Positions 41,275-50,338 of a stretch of DNA of 64,000 nt are shown in pieces. This DNA comes from Candidatus Fokinia solitaria (lineage in GTDB: Bacteria > Pseudomonadota > Alphaproteobacteria > Rickettsiales > Midichloriaceae). Location of the stretch: NCBI GenBank assembly GCA_943325105.2, contig CALPOD020000003.1, forward strand, positions 1-64,000, given 5' to 3'. The notes under the pieces are model-generated. The model worked only from the letters and a program-made list of their open reading frames with translations, was not told the DNA's origin and made no database searches. The first letter of the stretch is position 1. Every line of letters starts with the position of its first letter. The position numbers were made by a program, and so were the translations under genes.

Positions 41275-42474
41275 GTGAAGATCACTGCATTACCTCAGAT
41301 CTGGATTATTGTTTTAATGGTAGGTTTATCTCAGCTTTCAGAAACAGTATATACGCCCTCATTGCCAAGTATAGCTAATGATTTTAATACCTCGCCCTCT
41401 AATGTTGAACACACTCTCACTACTTATCTTGCAGGGTTTGCAATTGGGGTATTATTTTGGGGTAGGTTATCAGATAAAGTTGGTAGAAAGCCATGTATCA
41501 TAAGTGGCTTATTGATATTCATTATAGGCTGCATTGGATGTTACTTCTCTTCTAACATATACTTTTTGATGTTTAGCAGAGTCATACAGGCATTTGGATG
41601 TAGTGTTGGGAGTGTTATTTCACAATCAATTGCGAGAGATTCATTTAGTGGCCCAGACTTAAGTAAAGTTTATGCTACCGTCGGTAGCAGTTTAGCAATT
41701 TTCCCTGCTGTAGGGCCAGTTATTGGAGGTATCATATCAGAACATTTTATATGGAATGACATATTTATATTTTTGAGTGTTTTTAGCTTTTGTTTAGGAA
41801 CAATAGTATTTTTCAAATTACCTGAAACACATCATAAAGAAAGGCGAGTAAAAATATCCATTTTAGATGTTTTAACAAAACTAATAAAAGATAAAAATGT
41901 TGTGAGTTGTGCAATCGTAATAGGTAGTGCTAATGGGATAATATTCAGTTATTTTGCAGAAGGTTCATTTTATCTCATAAAACTATTAGGATTAACCAAG
42001 AAAGAATATGGATTTTCATTTCTATTCCTTGCATCTGCAACAATGTCAGGAAGTTTAATATCAAAACATCTCAATTTTAAATACAAAACAGTTGATATAA
42101 TAAAATATGGCCTAAGAATTGCATTATTTAGTACATCAACATTTGTGGTGATTATACTCACCCATTATTATTATATATCTATTCCTGCCTACATTTTGAT
42201 AGTGGTTACTATATTATGTCAGATGACTACAAACTTAGGGCTTGCAATGACCATGGGCAACACATTATCTCTAGCATTAACTAAATATAAGTGGTGTATT
42301 GGAACAGCTACAAGTTTATTTGGATTCGCTTATTATTGCGTATGTTCAACAATAAACTTGGGAATGAGTGAGTTACATAATGGCACTCTTTTACCAATGC
42401 CATTATTCTTTTTTAGTATAGTTATTATGATGTTATTTATCTCTCGAGGACAAGGTGAGAAAGTTGATCTCTAG
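41275..42474 (+). CDS. Bcr/CflA-family MFS efflux transporter
   Basis: 399 residues, about 12 membrane helices. The start is GTG (KITALPQIWIIVLMVGLSQLSE). Bcr/CflA features: ETVYTPSLPSIANDF in the first loop, FWGRLSDKVGRKPCIISGL (motif A), SRVIQAFGCSVGSVISQSIARD and FPAVGPVIGGIISEHFIW. Probably proton-driven drug or metabolite export. The 3' end overlaps the convergent broken macrodomain-like gene by 38 bases. Confidence 0.88.
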   Translation: MKITALPQIWIIVLMVGLSQLSETVYTPSLPSIANDFNTSPSNVEHTLTTYLAGFAIGVLFWGRLSDKVGRKPCIISGLLIFIIGCIGCYFSSNIYFLMFSRVIQAFGCSVGSVISQSIARDSFSGPDLSKVYATVGSSLAIFPAVGPVIGGIISEHFIWNDIFIFLSVFSFCLGTIVFFKLPETHHKERRVKISILDVLTKLIKDKNVVSCAIVIGSANGIIFSYFAEGSFYLIKLLGLTKKEYGFSFLFLASATMSGSLISKHLNFKYKTVDIIKYGLRIALFSTSTFVVIILTHYYYISIPAYILIVVTILCQMTTNLGLAMTMGNTLSLALTKYKWCIGTATSLFGFAYYCVCSTINLGMSELHNGTLLPMPLFFFSIVIMMLFISRGQGEKVDL

Positions 42475-43802
42475 TATATTCTTTCCATTGCACTTCCACC
42501 ACTTCTTTAATCTCTTTTGCTATTCCATGTCCAAAAAACTCACATAGATAATTCCATATCTTTTCATACCACTGCATATTTTCATACTTCTGGTAGCATT
42601 CATCAATGACTTCTTTCACTGATTCTATTTCTAAGAAATCTTTTATAAGTTTATCATTGCCAGAAATTTTTTCTTTAAATTCATCTGCGTCTTTACATCC
42701 TTTCCATGTTGAGTACACTTTTTTCATTATTTCTTTTTCTGCTGCTGCTTTTTGTACTTTTGCTTTTATCTTAGAAAGATTAAGCTCAGATAAAGATTTA
42801 AATTGTCCATGATCGAAAAGTACTTTTATATTGTCAGGATTAGCTTGTAATTTAAGGCCTTTTTGTATTATAATAGACCCCCAATTTTGACCATTTGTTG
42901 GCTTAAACTGCTTATCACTATATTTTCCAAGATCTTTAAGCTCAGGCATTAAGACTTCAACCATATTAGTTGCTGAAGCCGTTGCACAATCATCTGTGCT
43001 TCTACCACCATAGTAAAAGTTATTCCCTGGCCATGCATAAGGATTCCATGCAACGACTTTGTATATTTCACAGTTTGAAAAATCATCACCTGCTTTTTAC
43101 CAATCTTCAGGTTTACTAAGGCCCATAACTGTACCATCACCTCTAAATTTTATTCCATCTACTTCTTGATCAACAAACTCTAATTCCTGCATTTGTACCA
43201 ATGCAATCTCACATCTTAAAGGAAGCAAAGAATTAATGATTTCTTTTACTGCAATCTGAAAGTGATTTTGTACTACTTCTTTGTCAAACCTACCTGAAAA
43301 AACACTACATCCCATAGCTGGTAATGCAACGATAGCTTTTTTACCTTTGCTTTTTGCATGATCACTTGCATGTTTTAAAATAGGTAATAGTCTTCTTTCA
43401 TAAAATGCATTGTATTTTTCTTGATCTATTTGGCAATCACCCATAACTTCTTCTAGATCAAGTTGATCTCCTAAGTTTAGAGCATTAGAAAAAAGTAAGT
43501 GGCAATTATGTTGTTTCTTGTGGCTCAAAGACTTTAAATGCTTTTCCTAAACCACAGTTATCAAATGCTTTAACATCATTTACTACAGGGTTAATATCAC
43601 CTGGAATTTTTTTCTCAGCAGCATTTAATCCTGAACTATCTGCAGAAAGACCTTTAGCTTGTAAAAATCTTTCTATTAATTCATGGGTCTTTAATTGTTG
43701 CTGTGCTTTAAGTTTGCTACTTGCTTGGCTTCCCATCTGATAAGCAAAAATCCTTTTAAAAGCTTTCTCACTTATAACAATATCATATGGTAGTTTTTGC
43801 AT
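42437..43802 (-). pseudogene. Broken macrodomain-like protein gene (frameshift plus nonsense)
   Basis: Three consecutive minus-strand segments read as one decayed gene of about 455 codons. Part 1 (43802-43506) is helical and ends FKVFEPQETT. Part 2 (43528-43097) resumes in another frame with NCHLLFSNALNLG and VALPAMGCSVFSGRF. A TAA at 43099-43097 follows SKPEDW, but the same frame continues without other stops to 42437: KAGDDFSNCEIYKVVAWNP, then YAWPGNNFYYGGRSTDDC. The FSNALNLG, glycine-rich loop and NPYAWPGN..STDD pattern recalls macrodomain-type ADP-ribose-binding proteins, some of them Legionella effectors; this is from memory and tentative. Confidence 0.65.
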
Positions 43803-43939
43803 ATTTATTCGTGGTTATTTTGTATTTATATTCAACTTACAATGCATTTATTAAAGTTTTATTAAAATATCAATTGATATATGAAAAACCTTGAAAATTT
43901 TTCTTATATAAGATATAGAGTTTATGTAAGGCTTTTAAA

Positions 43940-44014
43940 GCCGCTGTAGCACAGTGGTAGTGCACTTCATTGGTAATGAAGAGGTCGCAGGTTCAATTCT
44001 TGCCAGCGGCACCA
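43940..44014 (+). tRNA. tRNA-Thr (GGT)
   Basis: A complete cloverleaf: acceptor GCCGCTG/CAGCGGC, D-arm with AGTGGTAG, anticodon stem CTTCA/TGAAG around TTGGTAA (anticodon GGT, reading ACC/ACU), T-arm with GGTTCAATTC, discriminator A and encoded CCA. It is 13 bases before tRNA-Ser. Confidence 0.95.
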
Positions 44015-44027
44015 CAATAAAGTTTAT

Positions 44028-44117
44028 GGAGAGATGGCCGAGTGGCCGAAGGCGCCTTCCTGCTAAGAAGGTATACGGGTGACTGTATCGAGGGTTCGAA
44101 TCCCTCTCTCTCCGCCA
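44028..44117 (+). tRNA. tRNA-Ser (GCT)
   Basis: A type II tRNA: acceptor GGAGAGA/TCTCTCC, anticodon stem CCTTC/GAAGG around CTGCTAA (anticodon GCT, reading AGC/AGU), a long variable arm (TATACGGGTGACTGTATC), T-arm GGTTCGAATCC, discriminator G and encoded CCA. Its 3' end (TCCGCCA) is the left limit of the putative island, and the same bases plus GTTTA recur at 56587-56598. Confidence 0.95.
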
Positions 44118-44455
44118 GTTTACAGAGCTCGAACTTTTTGGGCTTGAATTCTCAAATTACCAAACTCCCTTATGAACCCCATTATTCATAGGCTTTAGCG
44201 CGTTTTAGTCGCTCCGACACATGCGTACTTAGAGAATCACAAAATCACCGATTTCACCCCAAAATCTCCCTTTTTGCTCTCCGTTTCTCCGTTAGATGCG
44301 AACGTCCGACCCGAAGGTACGCATGTCCTCAAACCCTGTATTTACCTAGGTTTCAGAGAATCGCCATTTTTTGACCCTACATTTTTTAGAGAACAAAAAG
44401 CGGAGTAGCAAGTGGAATTCGAAACGGAGAAAATGAGCTAAACCAAGGGGGTGAT
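44111..44455. repeat. Structured repeat, copy 1 (overlaps tRNA-Ser 3' end)
   Basis: About 340 bases without coding potential, visibly richer in G+C than the flanks. It is similar over nearly its whole length to copy 2 at about 46617-46955 and over its first 115 bases to copy 3 at 56587-56705. Shared blocks include TTCATAGGCTTTAGCGCG, CACCCCAAAATCTCCC, CCGACCCGAAGGTACGCATG and TTCGAAACGGAGAAAATG. It contains inverted repeats ACATGCGTAC (44219-44228)/GTACGCATGT (44317-44326) and a TCTCCGTTTC/GAAACGGAGA pair, so it could fold as DNA or RNA. Nature unknown: attachment site, remnant of a mobile element, or structured RNA. Confidence 0.75.
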
Positions 44456-44524
44456 CAACCAATATTCTAAATTATATTTTTATGTTAGTATTTAATATAT
44501 TAACTTAAGATAATATAGAGCAAA

Positions 44525-45517
44525 ATGAAGAAAGAAGTTTGGCTTATTTATGATGGAGAATGCCCAATTTGCCGGCCTACTGCTAATGCGCTAAAGATTA
44601 AAAAAGCGGCTGGAATTCTTCATTTAGTAAATGCAAGAGAGCCGCACCCAATTTTAGAAGAAATTAAGCAAGCAGGGTTAAACCTTGATGATGGAATGGT
44701 TGTGAAGTTTAAGCATACGCTGTACCATGGTGCTGATGCTCAATATATCCTTGCGATGATTGGTACCGATGTCGATTGGTTTAATCGCATGAACGTTTTA
44801 TTCTTTCATTCAAAGCTTATAGCTACACTAATTTATCCAGTATTAAGATTTATTCGCAATACTATTCTGAAGATTAACGGCATTAAGAAGCTTAATAATC
44901 TTGCTACACATAAAAGTGAGTCAATATTTCAATCGGTCTTCGGTCAAAAATGGCATATACTGCCTGATATATTGCGCAAGCGTTATTCGAACTCTTCATA
45001 TAGCAATGATATAATTACAGTCCAAGGCAAACTAGATATAAGCTTTCCTAAGATGATGTATCCTTTCCTGCATTTTTTTAGATTATTTAACATACTTGTA
45101 CCTTATCAAGGAAATGATGTGCCTGTTACAGTCAATTTTAGAAGTATGCCTGATGCTTCAATACTATGTTTTGATCGAACATTTCATTTTCCGAATAAAA
45201 AGGCTTATCAATTTCGTTCATATATGCAACATATCAAAGAGAATATTGTAGTCGAGTTTGTTTTATTAGGAATAGGATGGCGAATGAAAATACATTATGA
45301 AGATGGCAAGGTAATAATGCAGCATAATGGGTATATATGGAGTGTATTTGGCAAGTTAATTCCTATACCATTGAGCATTATTTTAGGCAAGATATATGCA
45401 GAAGAGCAGCTAGAATCCCAAGACTCATTTAGTATGTTAATGCACATTATACACCCACTATTTGGCACAATCTTTAGATATAGTGGTAAATTTAAACTTG
45501 AAGTAGATAATAAATGA
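44525..45517 (+). CDS. DCC thiol-disulfide oxidoreductase/DUF4166 fusion protein
   Basis: 330 residues in two parts. Residues 1 to about 110 are a DUF393 (DCC/YuxK) domain: IYDGECPICRP with the Cys-x-x-Cys pair, LVNAREPH, GMVVKFKHTLYHGADA. Residues about 175-325 match DUF4166: FNILVPYQGNDVPVTVNFRS, FHFPNKKAYQFRSYMQ, GIGWRMKIHYEDGKV and HPLFGTIFRYSGKFKLE. DUF4166 is often fused or adjacent to a saccharopine-dehydrogenase-like protein, exactly the next gene here (ATGA overlap). Function unknown, presumably membrane redox or lipid related. The pair is bracketed by repeat copies 1 and 2. Confidence 0.85.
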   Translation: MKKEVWLIYDGECPICRPTANALKIKKAAGILHLVNAREPHPILEEIKQAGLNLDDGMVVKFKHTLYHGADAQYILAMIGTDVDWFNRMNVLFFHSKLIATLIYPVLRFIRNTILKINGIKKLNNLATHKSESIFQSVFGQKWHILPDILRKRYSNSSYSNDIITVQGKLDISFPKMMYPFLHFFRLFNILVPYQGNDVPVTVNFRSMPDASILCFDRTFHFPNKKAYQFRSYMQHIKENIVVEFVLLGIGWRMKIHYEDGKVIMQHNGYIWSVFGKLIPIPLSIILGKIYAEEQLESQDSFSMLMHIIHPLFGTIFRYSGKFKLEVDNK

Positions 45518-46614
45518 AAAAGGTACTTATTATTGGTGGCTATGGTAATTTTGGTAGCAGGATTGCTGCAGGATTAGTGAAGGCCAATATTGCAATTATT
45601 ATTGCTGGCAGAGATCATTCTAAAGCTAAAAACCTACAGAAGAGATTGCAATCATTATATCCGCAACAAACCATAGAAGCAGCTGTACTAGATGTGAACG
45701 ATAGACTAGCTGAGCAGCTGGGAATACTAAAACCCCGTGTAGTAGTTAATGTTGCTGGGCCATTTCAAAATTGTGATTACACAGTAGCTCTAGCATGTAT
45801 TAAAGAGAATATACATTACATTGATCTTGCAGATGGTAGAGATTTTGTCAATGAGATAGTCTCGCTTCATAGCCAGGCAATAAAAAGCGATGTGCTGGTT
45901 GTGAGCGGTGCCAGTACAGTTCCAGGGTTGTCATCCGCAGTCCTTGAACATTATAAAAGTCAATTTTTAAAAATTGACTCTTTGATTTATGGGATCAGCC
46001 CTGGTCAACAGACTTCGCTAGGGCTTGCAACAGTTAAGTCTATATTATGTTATGTCGGCAAGCCCCTCAAACTGTGCTGTAACGATGAAAAAATAAGATA
46101 TGGTTGGCAAGATTTATATAGACAAGAATATCCTATATTGGGTAAAAGGTGGATGGCAAATTGTGATATCCCTGATTTTGATATTTTTCCAAATAGATAT
46201 GGTATTGAATTTTTGCGGTTTTCTGCCGGAGTTGAGAGCCATGTTGTTCATTTGGGTATATGGTTTTTATCGTATTTAGTGCGTATTGGATTACTGATTA
46301 ATCTTCCTAAATATGCAAATTTTCTCTTTAATTGTAGCAAATTGTTTCAAATATTTGGTACGCAAAATGGTGGTATGCATATGTTGCTGCAAGGCAAGGA
46401 TTTAGCTGGGAAACCGAAAGAACTCAGGTGGTTCATTATAGCTGAAAAAAGTGATGGACCACAAATACCTTGCACCCCTGCAATTATATTGGCAAAAAAA
46501 TTAATCAATGAAACAATAGTTGAAAGAGGTGCAATGCCATGTGTTGGACTTATCACGTTAGAAGAATATCTTGAACAATTAAAAGATTTTTCTATCAAGG
46601 AGATAATAACATAA
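45514..46614 (+). CDS. Saccharopine-dehydrogenase-like NAD(P)-binding protein
   Basis: 366 residues. A Rossmann domain is clear: VLIIGGYGNFGSRIAAGLVK at the start, IIAGRDHSKAKNL, VNVAGPFQNCDYTVALACI and YIDLADGR. The middle part carries VVSGASTVPGLSSAVLEH, typical of the Sacchrp_dh_NADP group outside true lysine metabolism. A short hydrophobic stretch near residue 250 (LGIWFLSYLVRIGLLI) suggests membrane association. It is translationally coupled to the DUF4166 fusion gene, forming a two-gene cassette between repeats. Confidence 0.85.
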   Translation: MKKVLIIGGYGNFGSRIAAGLVKANIAIIIAGRDHSKAKNLQKRLQSLYPQQTIEAAVLDVNDRLAEQLGILKPRVVVNVAGPFQNCDYTVALACIKENIHYIDLADGRDFVNEIVSLHSQAIKSDVLVVSGASTVPGLSSAVLEHYKSQFLKIDSLIYGISPGQQTSLGLATVKSILCYVGKPLKLCCNDEKIRYGWQDLYRQEYPILGKRWMANCDIPDFDIFPNRYGIEFLRFSAGVESHVVHLGIWFLSYLVRIGLLINLPKYANFLFNCSKLFQIFGTQNGGMHMLLQGKDLAGKPKELRWFIIAEKSDGPQIPCTPAIILAKKLINETIVERGAMPCVGLITLEEYLEQLKDFSIKEIIT

Positions 46615-46616
46615 AG

Positions 46617-46955
46617 TTTATAAGCGCTGAACTTTTTTGGCGTGAATTTTCAAATCCAACAACCCCACTCTAAACCCCAGTATTCATAGGCTTTAGCGCG
46701 TTTTAGTCGTCCGACACATACGTACCTAGAGAATCGCAAAATCACCGATTCCACCCCAAAATCTCCCTTTTTACGCTCTCTATCTCCGATACATGCGAAC
46801 GCCCGACCCGAAGGTACGCATGTCTAGAACCCTGGATTTGCATGGGTTTTACAGGATTGCTGTTTTTTGATCCATCACTTTTTAGAGAAAAGAAATTGGA
46901 GTAGTGATTGGCATTCGAAACGGAGAAAATGAAATAAATTAAGGTATGGAAAGCA
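46617..46955. repeat. Structured repeat, copy 2
   Basis: About 340 bases colinear with copy 1: GTTTATAAGCGCTGAACTTT, ATTCATAGGCTTTAGCGCG, CCGACCCGAAGGTACGCATG and ATTCGAAACGGAGAAAATG. The internal inverted repeat survives with one mismatch (ACATACGTAC versus GTACGCATGT); the second pair is lost. It separates the DUF4166 cassette from the lipid-modification cluster, in the same orientation as copy 1. Confidence 0.75.
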
Positions 46956-47042
46956 GTTTCCGCTATTCTCATAATAATAAATATGTTATGTTAAAGTATG
47001 TTATGCGTCTTGTGTAACAAAAAAATTAAGCAATAACTAAAA

Positions 47043-47354
47043 TTGCATTATAAAAAAAAGATATCAGAAAAAGTCAAAAATGCTGACCAAGATACACTCG
47101 TTGTGTTTGAGGTCGACAATTTTATTTCTGCACCTAGCAATTTAATTAGAAGGCCGAAAGTGAAAACAGTCAGGCGGGCGATTTCCAAAGAGTATGAACA
47201 AAAATACGGGAAAGATCGTGTTGTTCATATCTATTCATTCTATTACCTGAAAGCCAGCAAAGAATCATTTTGCAAAAGTTTATGGGAAAATAAGCAAGGT
47301 TTTGATGAACGTTTACAAGGCATTTTAGAGCAAGAAAAAGGAGATGCATCATGA
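47043..47354 (+). CDS. Unknown 103-residue protein leading the lipid cluster
   Basis: TTG start, beginning HYKKKISEKVKNADQDTLV. Basic, mixed alpha/beta, no signal peptide, no recognised family. A VVFEVDNFISAP segment precedes RRPKVKTVRRAISKEYEQK. Its last four bases overlap the next gene (ATGA), the same coupling used throughout the cluster, which supports its being a real member; it may be the remnant of a longer gene cut by the repeat. Confidence 0.6.
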   Translation: MHYKKKISEKVKNADQDTLVVFEVDNFISAPSNLIRRPKVKTVRRAISKEYEQKYGKDRVVHIYSFYYLKASKESFCKSLWENKQGFDERLQGILEQEKGDAS

Positions 47355-48271
47355 GAAAAAATGCTAAAAAAATATTGATCACAGGCGGCACAGGATTTAT
47401 TGGTAAGCACCTTTGCGATCGTCTTATAAAAGAGGATCATACATTGTATATTCTCACGCGAAATAAAAAAATGAATGGCACAGGAAATGGCCATGCAAAA
47501 TTTTATCTTAATAATTTGAGTCAAATTCAAAATATTGATATTGATATCGTCATTAATCTTGCTGGTGAAACGATTGCACAACGATGGACAGACAATGCAA
47601 AACACACAATCTATAATAGTAGAATTGCAACAACACGAGATATTGTACATTTTATGCGATCAAAACAAACACTCCCCACATTATTTATCAGTGGTTCAGC
47701 AGTAGGTTATTATGGTGTGAATCACCACAAAACATTTACCGAAGAAAACGGTCCATCAACTATTAATTCACAATTCGCAAGCTCACTTTGCAAAGCATGG
47801 GAAGATGAAGCATCACATGCAGCTGATTTAGGCATAAGAACAGTATTTTTAAGAATTGGTCCTGTTTTGGAAAAAGATGGAGGAATGTTAGCAAAGCTCT
47901 TGCCAAGTTTTCGTCTATGCCTTGGTAGTCAAATAGGTGATGGGCGACAATGGTTGTCTTGGATTGATAGAGATGATCTTATTGAATTAATTCTTTTTAT
48001 TATTCATCAAAAAAATATTGATGGTCCAGTTAATGCTACATCCCCCAACCCCGTTACTAACAAAGAGTTTTCCTTGGCGCTTGCAGAAGCTTTGCATAGG
48101 CCATGCTTTTTGAAAACTCCAGAATTTGTTTTTAAATTGATTTTTGATCAAATGGCAGAAGAAATTATGCTAAATGGACAAAAAGTATTACCAGAAAAAG
48201 CGTCTCACTATGGATTTGAATTTTCTTATCCAACAATTCAGCAATCATTTTTAAAAATATTGAGAGCATAA
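47351..48271 (+). CDS. TIGR01777 family NAD-dependent epimerase/SDR
   Basis: 306 residues. Extended SDR with the nucleotide motif ILITGGTGFIGKHLCDRL, then VINLAGETIAQRWTDNAK, SGSAVGYYGVN (the YYG catalytic region), FLRIGPVLEKDGGMLAKLLPSFR, GDGRQWLSWIDRDDLI, NATSPNPVTNKEF and a C-terminal DUF1731 segment ending KASHYGFEFSYP. The YfcH/SulA-like family has unknown substrate; members occur next to photolyase and COG2907 genes in gammaproteobacteria. Coupled to the preceding gene, 3 bases before the next. Confidence 0.9.
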   Translation: MRKNAKKILITGGTGFIGKHLCDRLIKEDHTLYILTRNKKMNGTGNGHAKFYLNNLSQIQNIDIDIVINLAGETIAQRWTDNAKHTIYNSRIATTRDIVHFMRSKQTLPTLFISGSAVGYYGVNHHKTFTEENGPSTINSQFASSLCKAWEDEASHAADLGIRTVFLRIGPVLEKDGGMLAKLLPSFRLCLGSQIGDGRQWLSWIDRDDLIELILFIIHQKNIDGPVNATSPNPVTNKEFSLALAEALHRPCFLKTPEFVFKLIFDQMAEEIMLNGQKVLPEKASHYGFEFSYPTIQQSFLKILRA

Positions 48272-48274
48272 ATC

Positions 48275-49555
48275 ATGACTGCTTTTTTAGAAAAACGTCG
48301 AAATATAGCGATTATCGGTACAGGTATTTCAGGGCTAGGAATTGCTTACTTGTTATATCCTTATCACAATATAAAATTTTATGAGAAAAATGATTATATA
48401 GGTGGTCATAGTCGTACTATCGATATCAATACGCAAGATGGAAAGATTGCAGTTGACACTGGGTTTATCGTTTTTAACAAACGCAATTATCCTCTTCTCA
48501 CCTCTCTTTTTGCGCACTTAAATGTAGAGACTGAAAAAAGCGATATGTCTTTTGGGGTTAGTATTGATAGAGGTTGGATGGAATATGGAACCATGAATCT
48601 CAAAAATATTTTTGTTCAAAAATCTAATATCTTCAATCTAAAGTTCCTTGGGATGATAAAAGATATATTAAAATTTAATAAGAATGCTCATTCTTATTTA
48701 GAATGCGACTCGGCAATTACATTAAAGGACTGTTTGGAACAGTTACAATTAGGGAAGTGGTTCCAAAAATATTATTTGCTGGCCATGGGAGGTGCCATTT
48801 GGAGTACGCCTATTTCATCGATGCTTGAATTTCCTGCAAAAACATTTATTCGTTTTCTTGAAAATCATGGTTTGCTAACAATTAATCATCATCCACAGTG
48901 GTATACGGTCAAAAATGGGAGCAGAGAATATATAAAATGCCTTACCGAAAAATTTTCTGATAATATTTTGTTAAATAGTGGTGTTACAAAGGTTGTTCGA
49001 AATGACGATAAAGTTACTGTTTATGATGAGAACGGAAATATTACAAATTATGATGAAATAATTTTTGCATGCCACGCAGATCAAGCTCTTAAAATAATAG
49101 AAAATCCATCAGAAAAAGAATGGAGTATCTTATCAAATTTTACTTATCAACCAAATAGAATAGTTGTACATAGTGATATAAGCTTTATGCCAAAGCGTAA
49201 GGGGGCTTGGGCGAGCTGGGTTTACTTGTCAGATAATCAAGATGATCATAATTCACATATATCATTAAGTTATTGGATGAATAATTTGCAATCTTTAAAA
49301 ACGCATACTCCTATTATAGCAACTCTAAATCCAACGCGAGAACCAAGAGAAAACCTCATGTATAATGAACATTGGTTTGAGCATCCTGTATTTGACGCAG
49401 CAGCTATCAAAAGCCAAGAAAAAATTAATGATATTCAGGGGAAAAATCGTTTTTGGTTTTGTGGAGCTTATCAAAGATATGGATTTCATGAAGATGGTTT
49501 GTGGAGCGCCGTGAAAATTGCAGAAAAAATGGGGATCAAGCCATTATGGATATGA
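48275..49555 (+). CDS. COG2907-type FAD-dependent amine-oxidase-like enzyme
   Basis: 426 residues. FAD motif IAIIGTGISGLGIAYLL, then KNDYIGGHSRTIDI, AVDTGFIVFNKRNYPLL and SDMSFGVSI, the hallmark of the predicted NAD/FAD-binding oxidases of COG2907, with a closing FAD contact FCGAYQRYGFHEDGLWSAV. Family members sit with Cfa and DUF1365 genes and, from what I recall of furan fatty acid work in Rhodobacter, a related flavoenzyme desaturates methylated acyl chains. Substrate here is inferred only from context. Its stop overlaps the DUF1365 start (ATGA). Confidence 0.9.
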   Translation: MTAFLEKRRNIAIIGTGISGLGIAYLLYPYHNIKFYEKNDYIGGHSRTIDINTQDGKIAVDTGFIVFNKRNYPLLTSLFAHLNVETEKSDMSFGVSIDRGWMEYGTMNLKNIFVQKSNIFNLKFLGMIKDILKFNKNAHSYLECDSAITLKDCLEQLQLGKWFQKYYLLAMGGAIWSTPISSMLEFPAKTFIRFLENHGLLTINHHPQWYTVKNGSREYIKCLTEKFSDNILLNSGVTKVVRNDDKVTVYDENGNITNYDEIIFACHADQALKIIENPSEKEWSILSNFTYQPNRIVVHSDISFMPKRKGAWASWVYLSDNQDDHNSHISLSYWMNNLQSLKTHTPIIATLNPTREPRENLMYNEHWFEHPVFDAAAIKSQEKINDIQGKNRFWFCGAYQRYGFHEDGLWSAVKIAEKMGIKPLWI

Positions 49556-50322
49556 AACCTCATATATTTAATGCTAAGGTTATGCATAAACGTCTTTTTC
49601 CAAAAGAAAATAAATTTATTTATAACTTGTATTATTTAGCTTTACCTTTACCAGCCCCCAAAATTCAAAGAATTTTTCTAAGATTTGACGCAAAGGATTT
49701 AGGATTTCGGGACGGAAGCGATCCTGGAATCTTTGCAAAAAAAGTACTCTCGAATTATGGTTTCGATAAAAAGATAGAAAATATTATGCTCATCACAATG
49801 CCTAGAGTTTTTGGATACGTATTTAATCCTGTTAGTTTTTATTTTTGTTTTGATAACAATAAAAAATTTATAGCAGTTATAGCAGAAGTCCATAATACTT
49901 TTGGTGAACAACATTACTATTTTTGTGCTAATCCATGCCATTCACCGATTAATGAAAGTCAATGGTTAGAAGCAGAAAAAGTTTTTCATGTGTCTCCGTT
50001 TTTGCCACGCGATGGTAGCTATCGTTTTCAATTTTCTTTAAAGGAGGAGAGACTTGGCATTTGGATAGACTATTTTGATTCCAAAAACAATAAACAGCTT
50101 ATGACATCTTTAGTTGGTAATTTAGTACCTCTTAACAACTTATCGCTGAACAAAGCTTTTAAGACTCATCTTTTTTTAACTATTAAGACAATCTTACTGA
50201 TTCACCTGCAGGCTTTGAAGTTGTTTTGTAAAAAGGTTTTTTATTTTAGAAAACCAAAACAATACCAAGACAAACTCAGTGCAACACTTAACATACAAAA
50301 GGAAGTATTGAATAAAAAATAA
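49552..50322 (+). CDS. DUF1365 family protein
   Basis: 256 residues from ATG 49552, chosen because it forms ATGA with the preceding stop and because the conserved N-terminus (HIFNAKVMHKRLFPKENKFIY) begins there; earlier in-frame starts are possible. Diagnostic blocks: DPGIFAKKVLSNYGF, ITMPRVFGYVFNPVSFYFCFD, AEVHNTFGEQHYYF and KVFHVSPFLPRDGSYRF. DUF1365 is uncharacterised but nearly always accompanies COG2907 and Cfa-type methyltransferases. The C-terminal LFLTIKTILLIHLQALKLF is hydrophobic and may bind the membrane. Confidence 0.9.
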   Translation: MKPHIFNAKVMHKRLFPKENKFIYNLYYLALPLPAPKIQRIFLRFDAKDLGFRDGSDPGIFAKKVLSNYGFDKKIENIMLITMPRVFGYVFNPVSFYFCFDNNKKFIAVIAEVHNTFGEQHYYFCANPCHSPINESQWLEAEKVFHVSPFLPRDGSYRFQFSLKEERLGIWIDYFDSKNNKQLMTSLVGNLVPLNNLSLNKAFKTHLFLTIKTILLIHLQALKLFCKKVFYFRKPKQYQDKLSATLNIQKEVLNKK

Positions 50323-50338
50323 TTTAGAGAATAACTAT

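Noticed and set aside
44028..44117. tmRNA or CRISPR near the tRNA pair
   Set aside because: The two cloverleaves are ordinary tRNA-Thr and tRNA-Ser, and no regularly spaced short repeats occur anywhere in the window.
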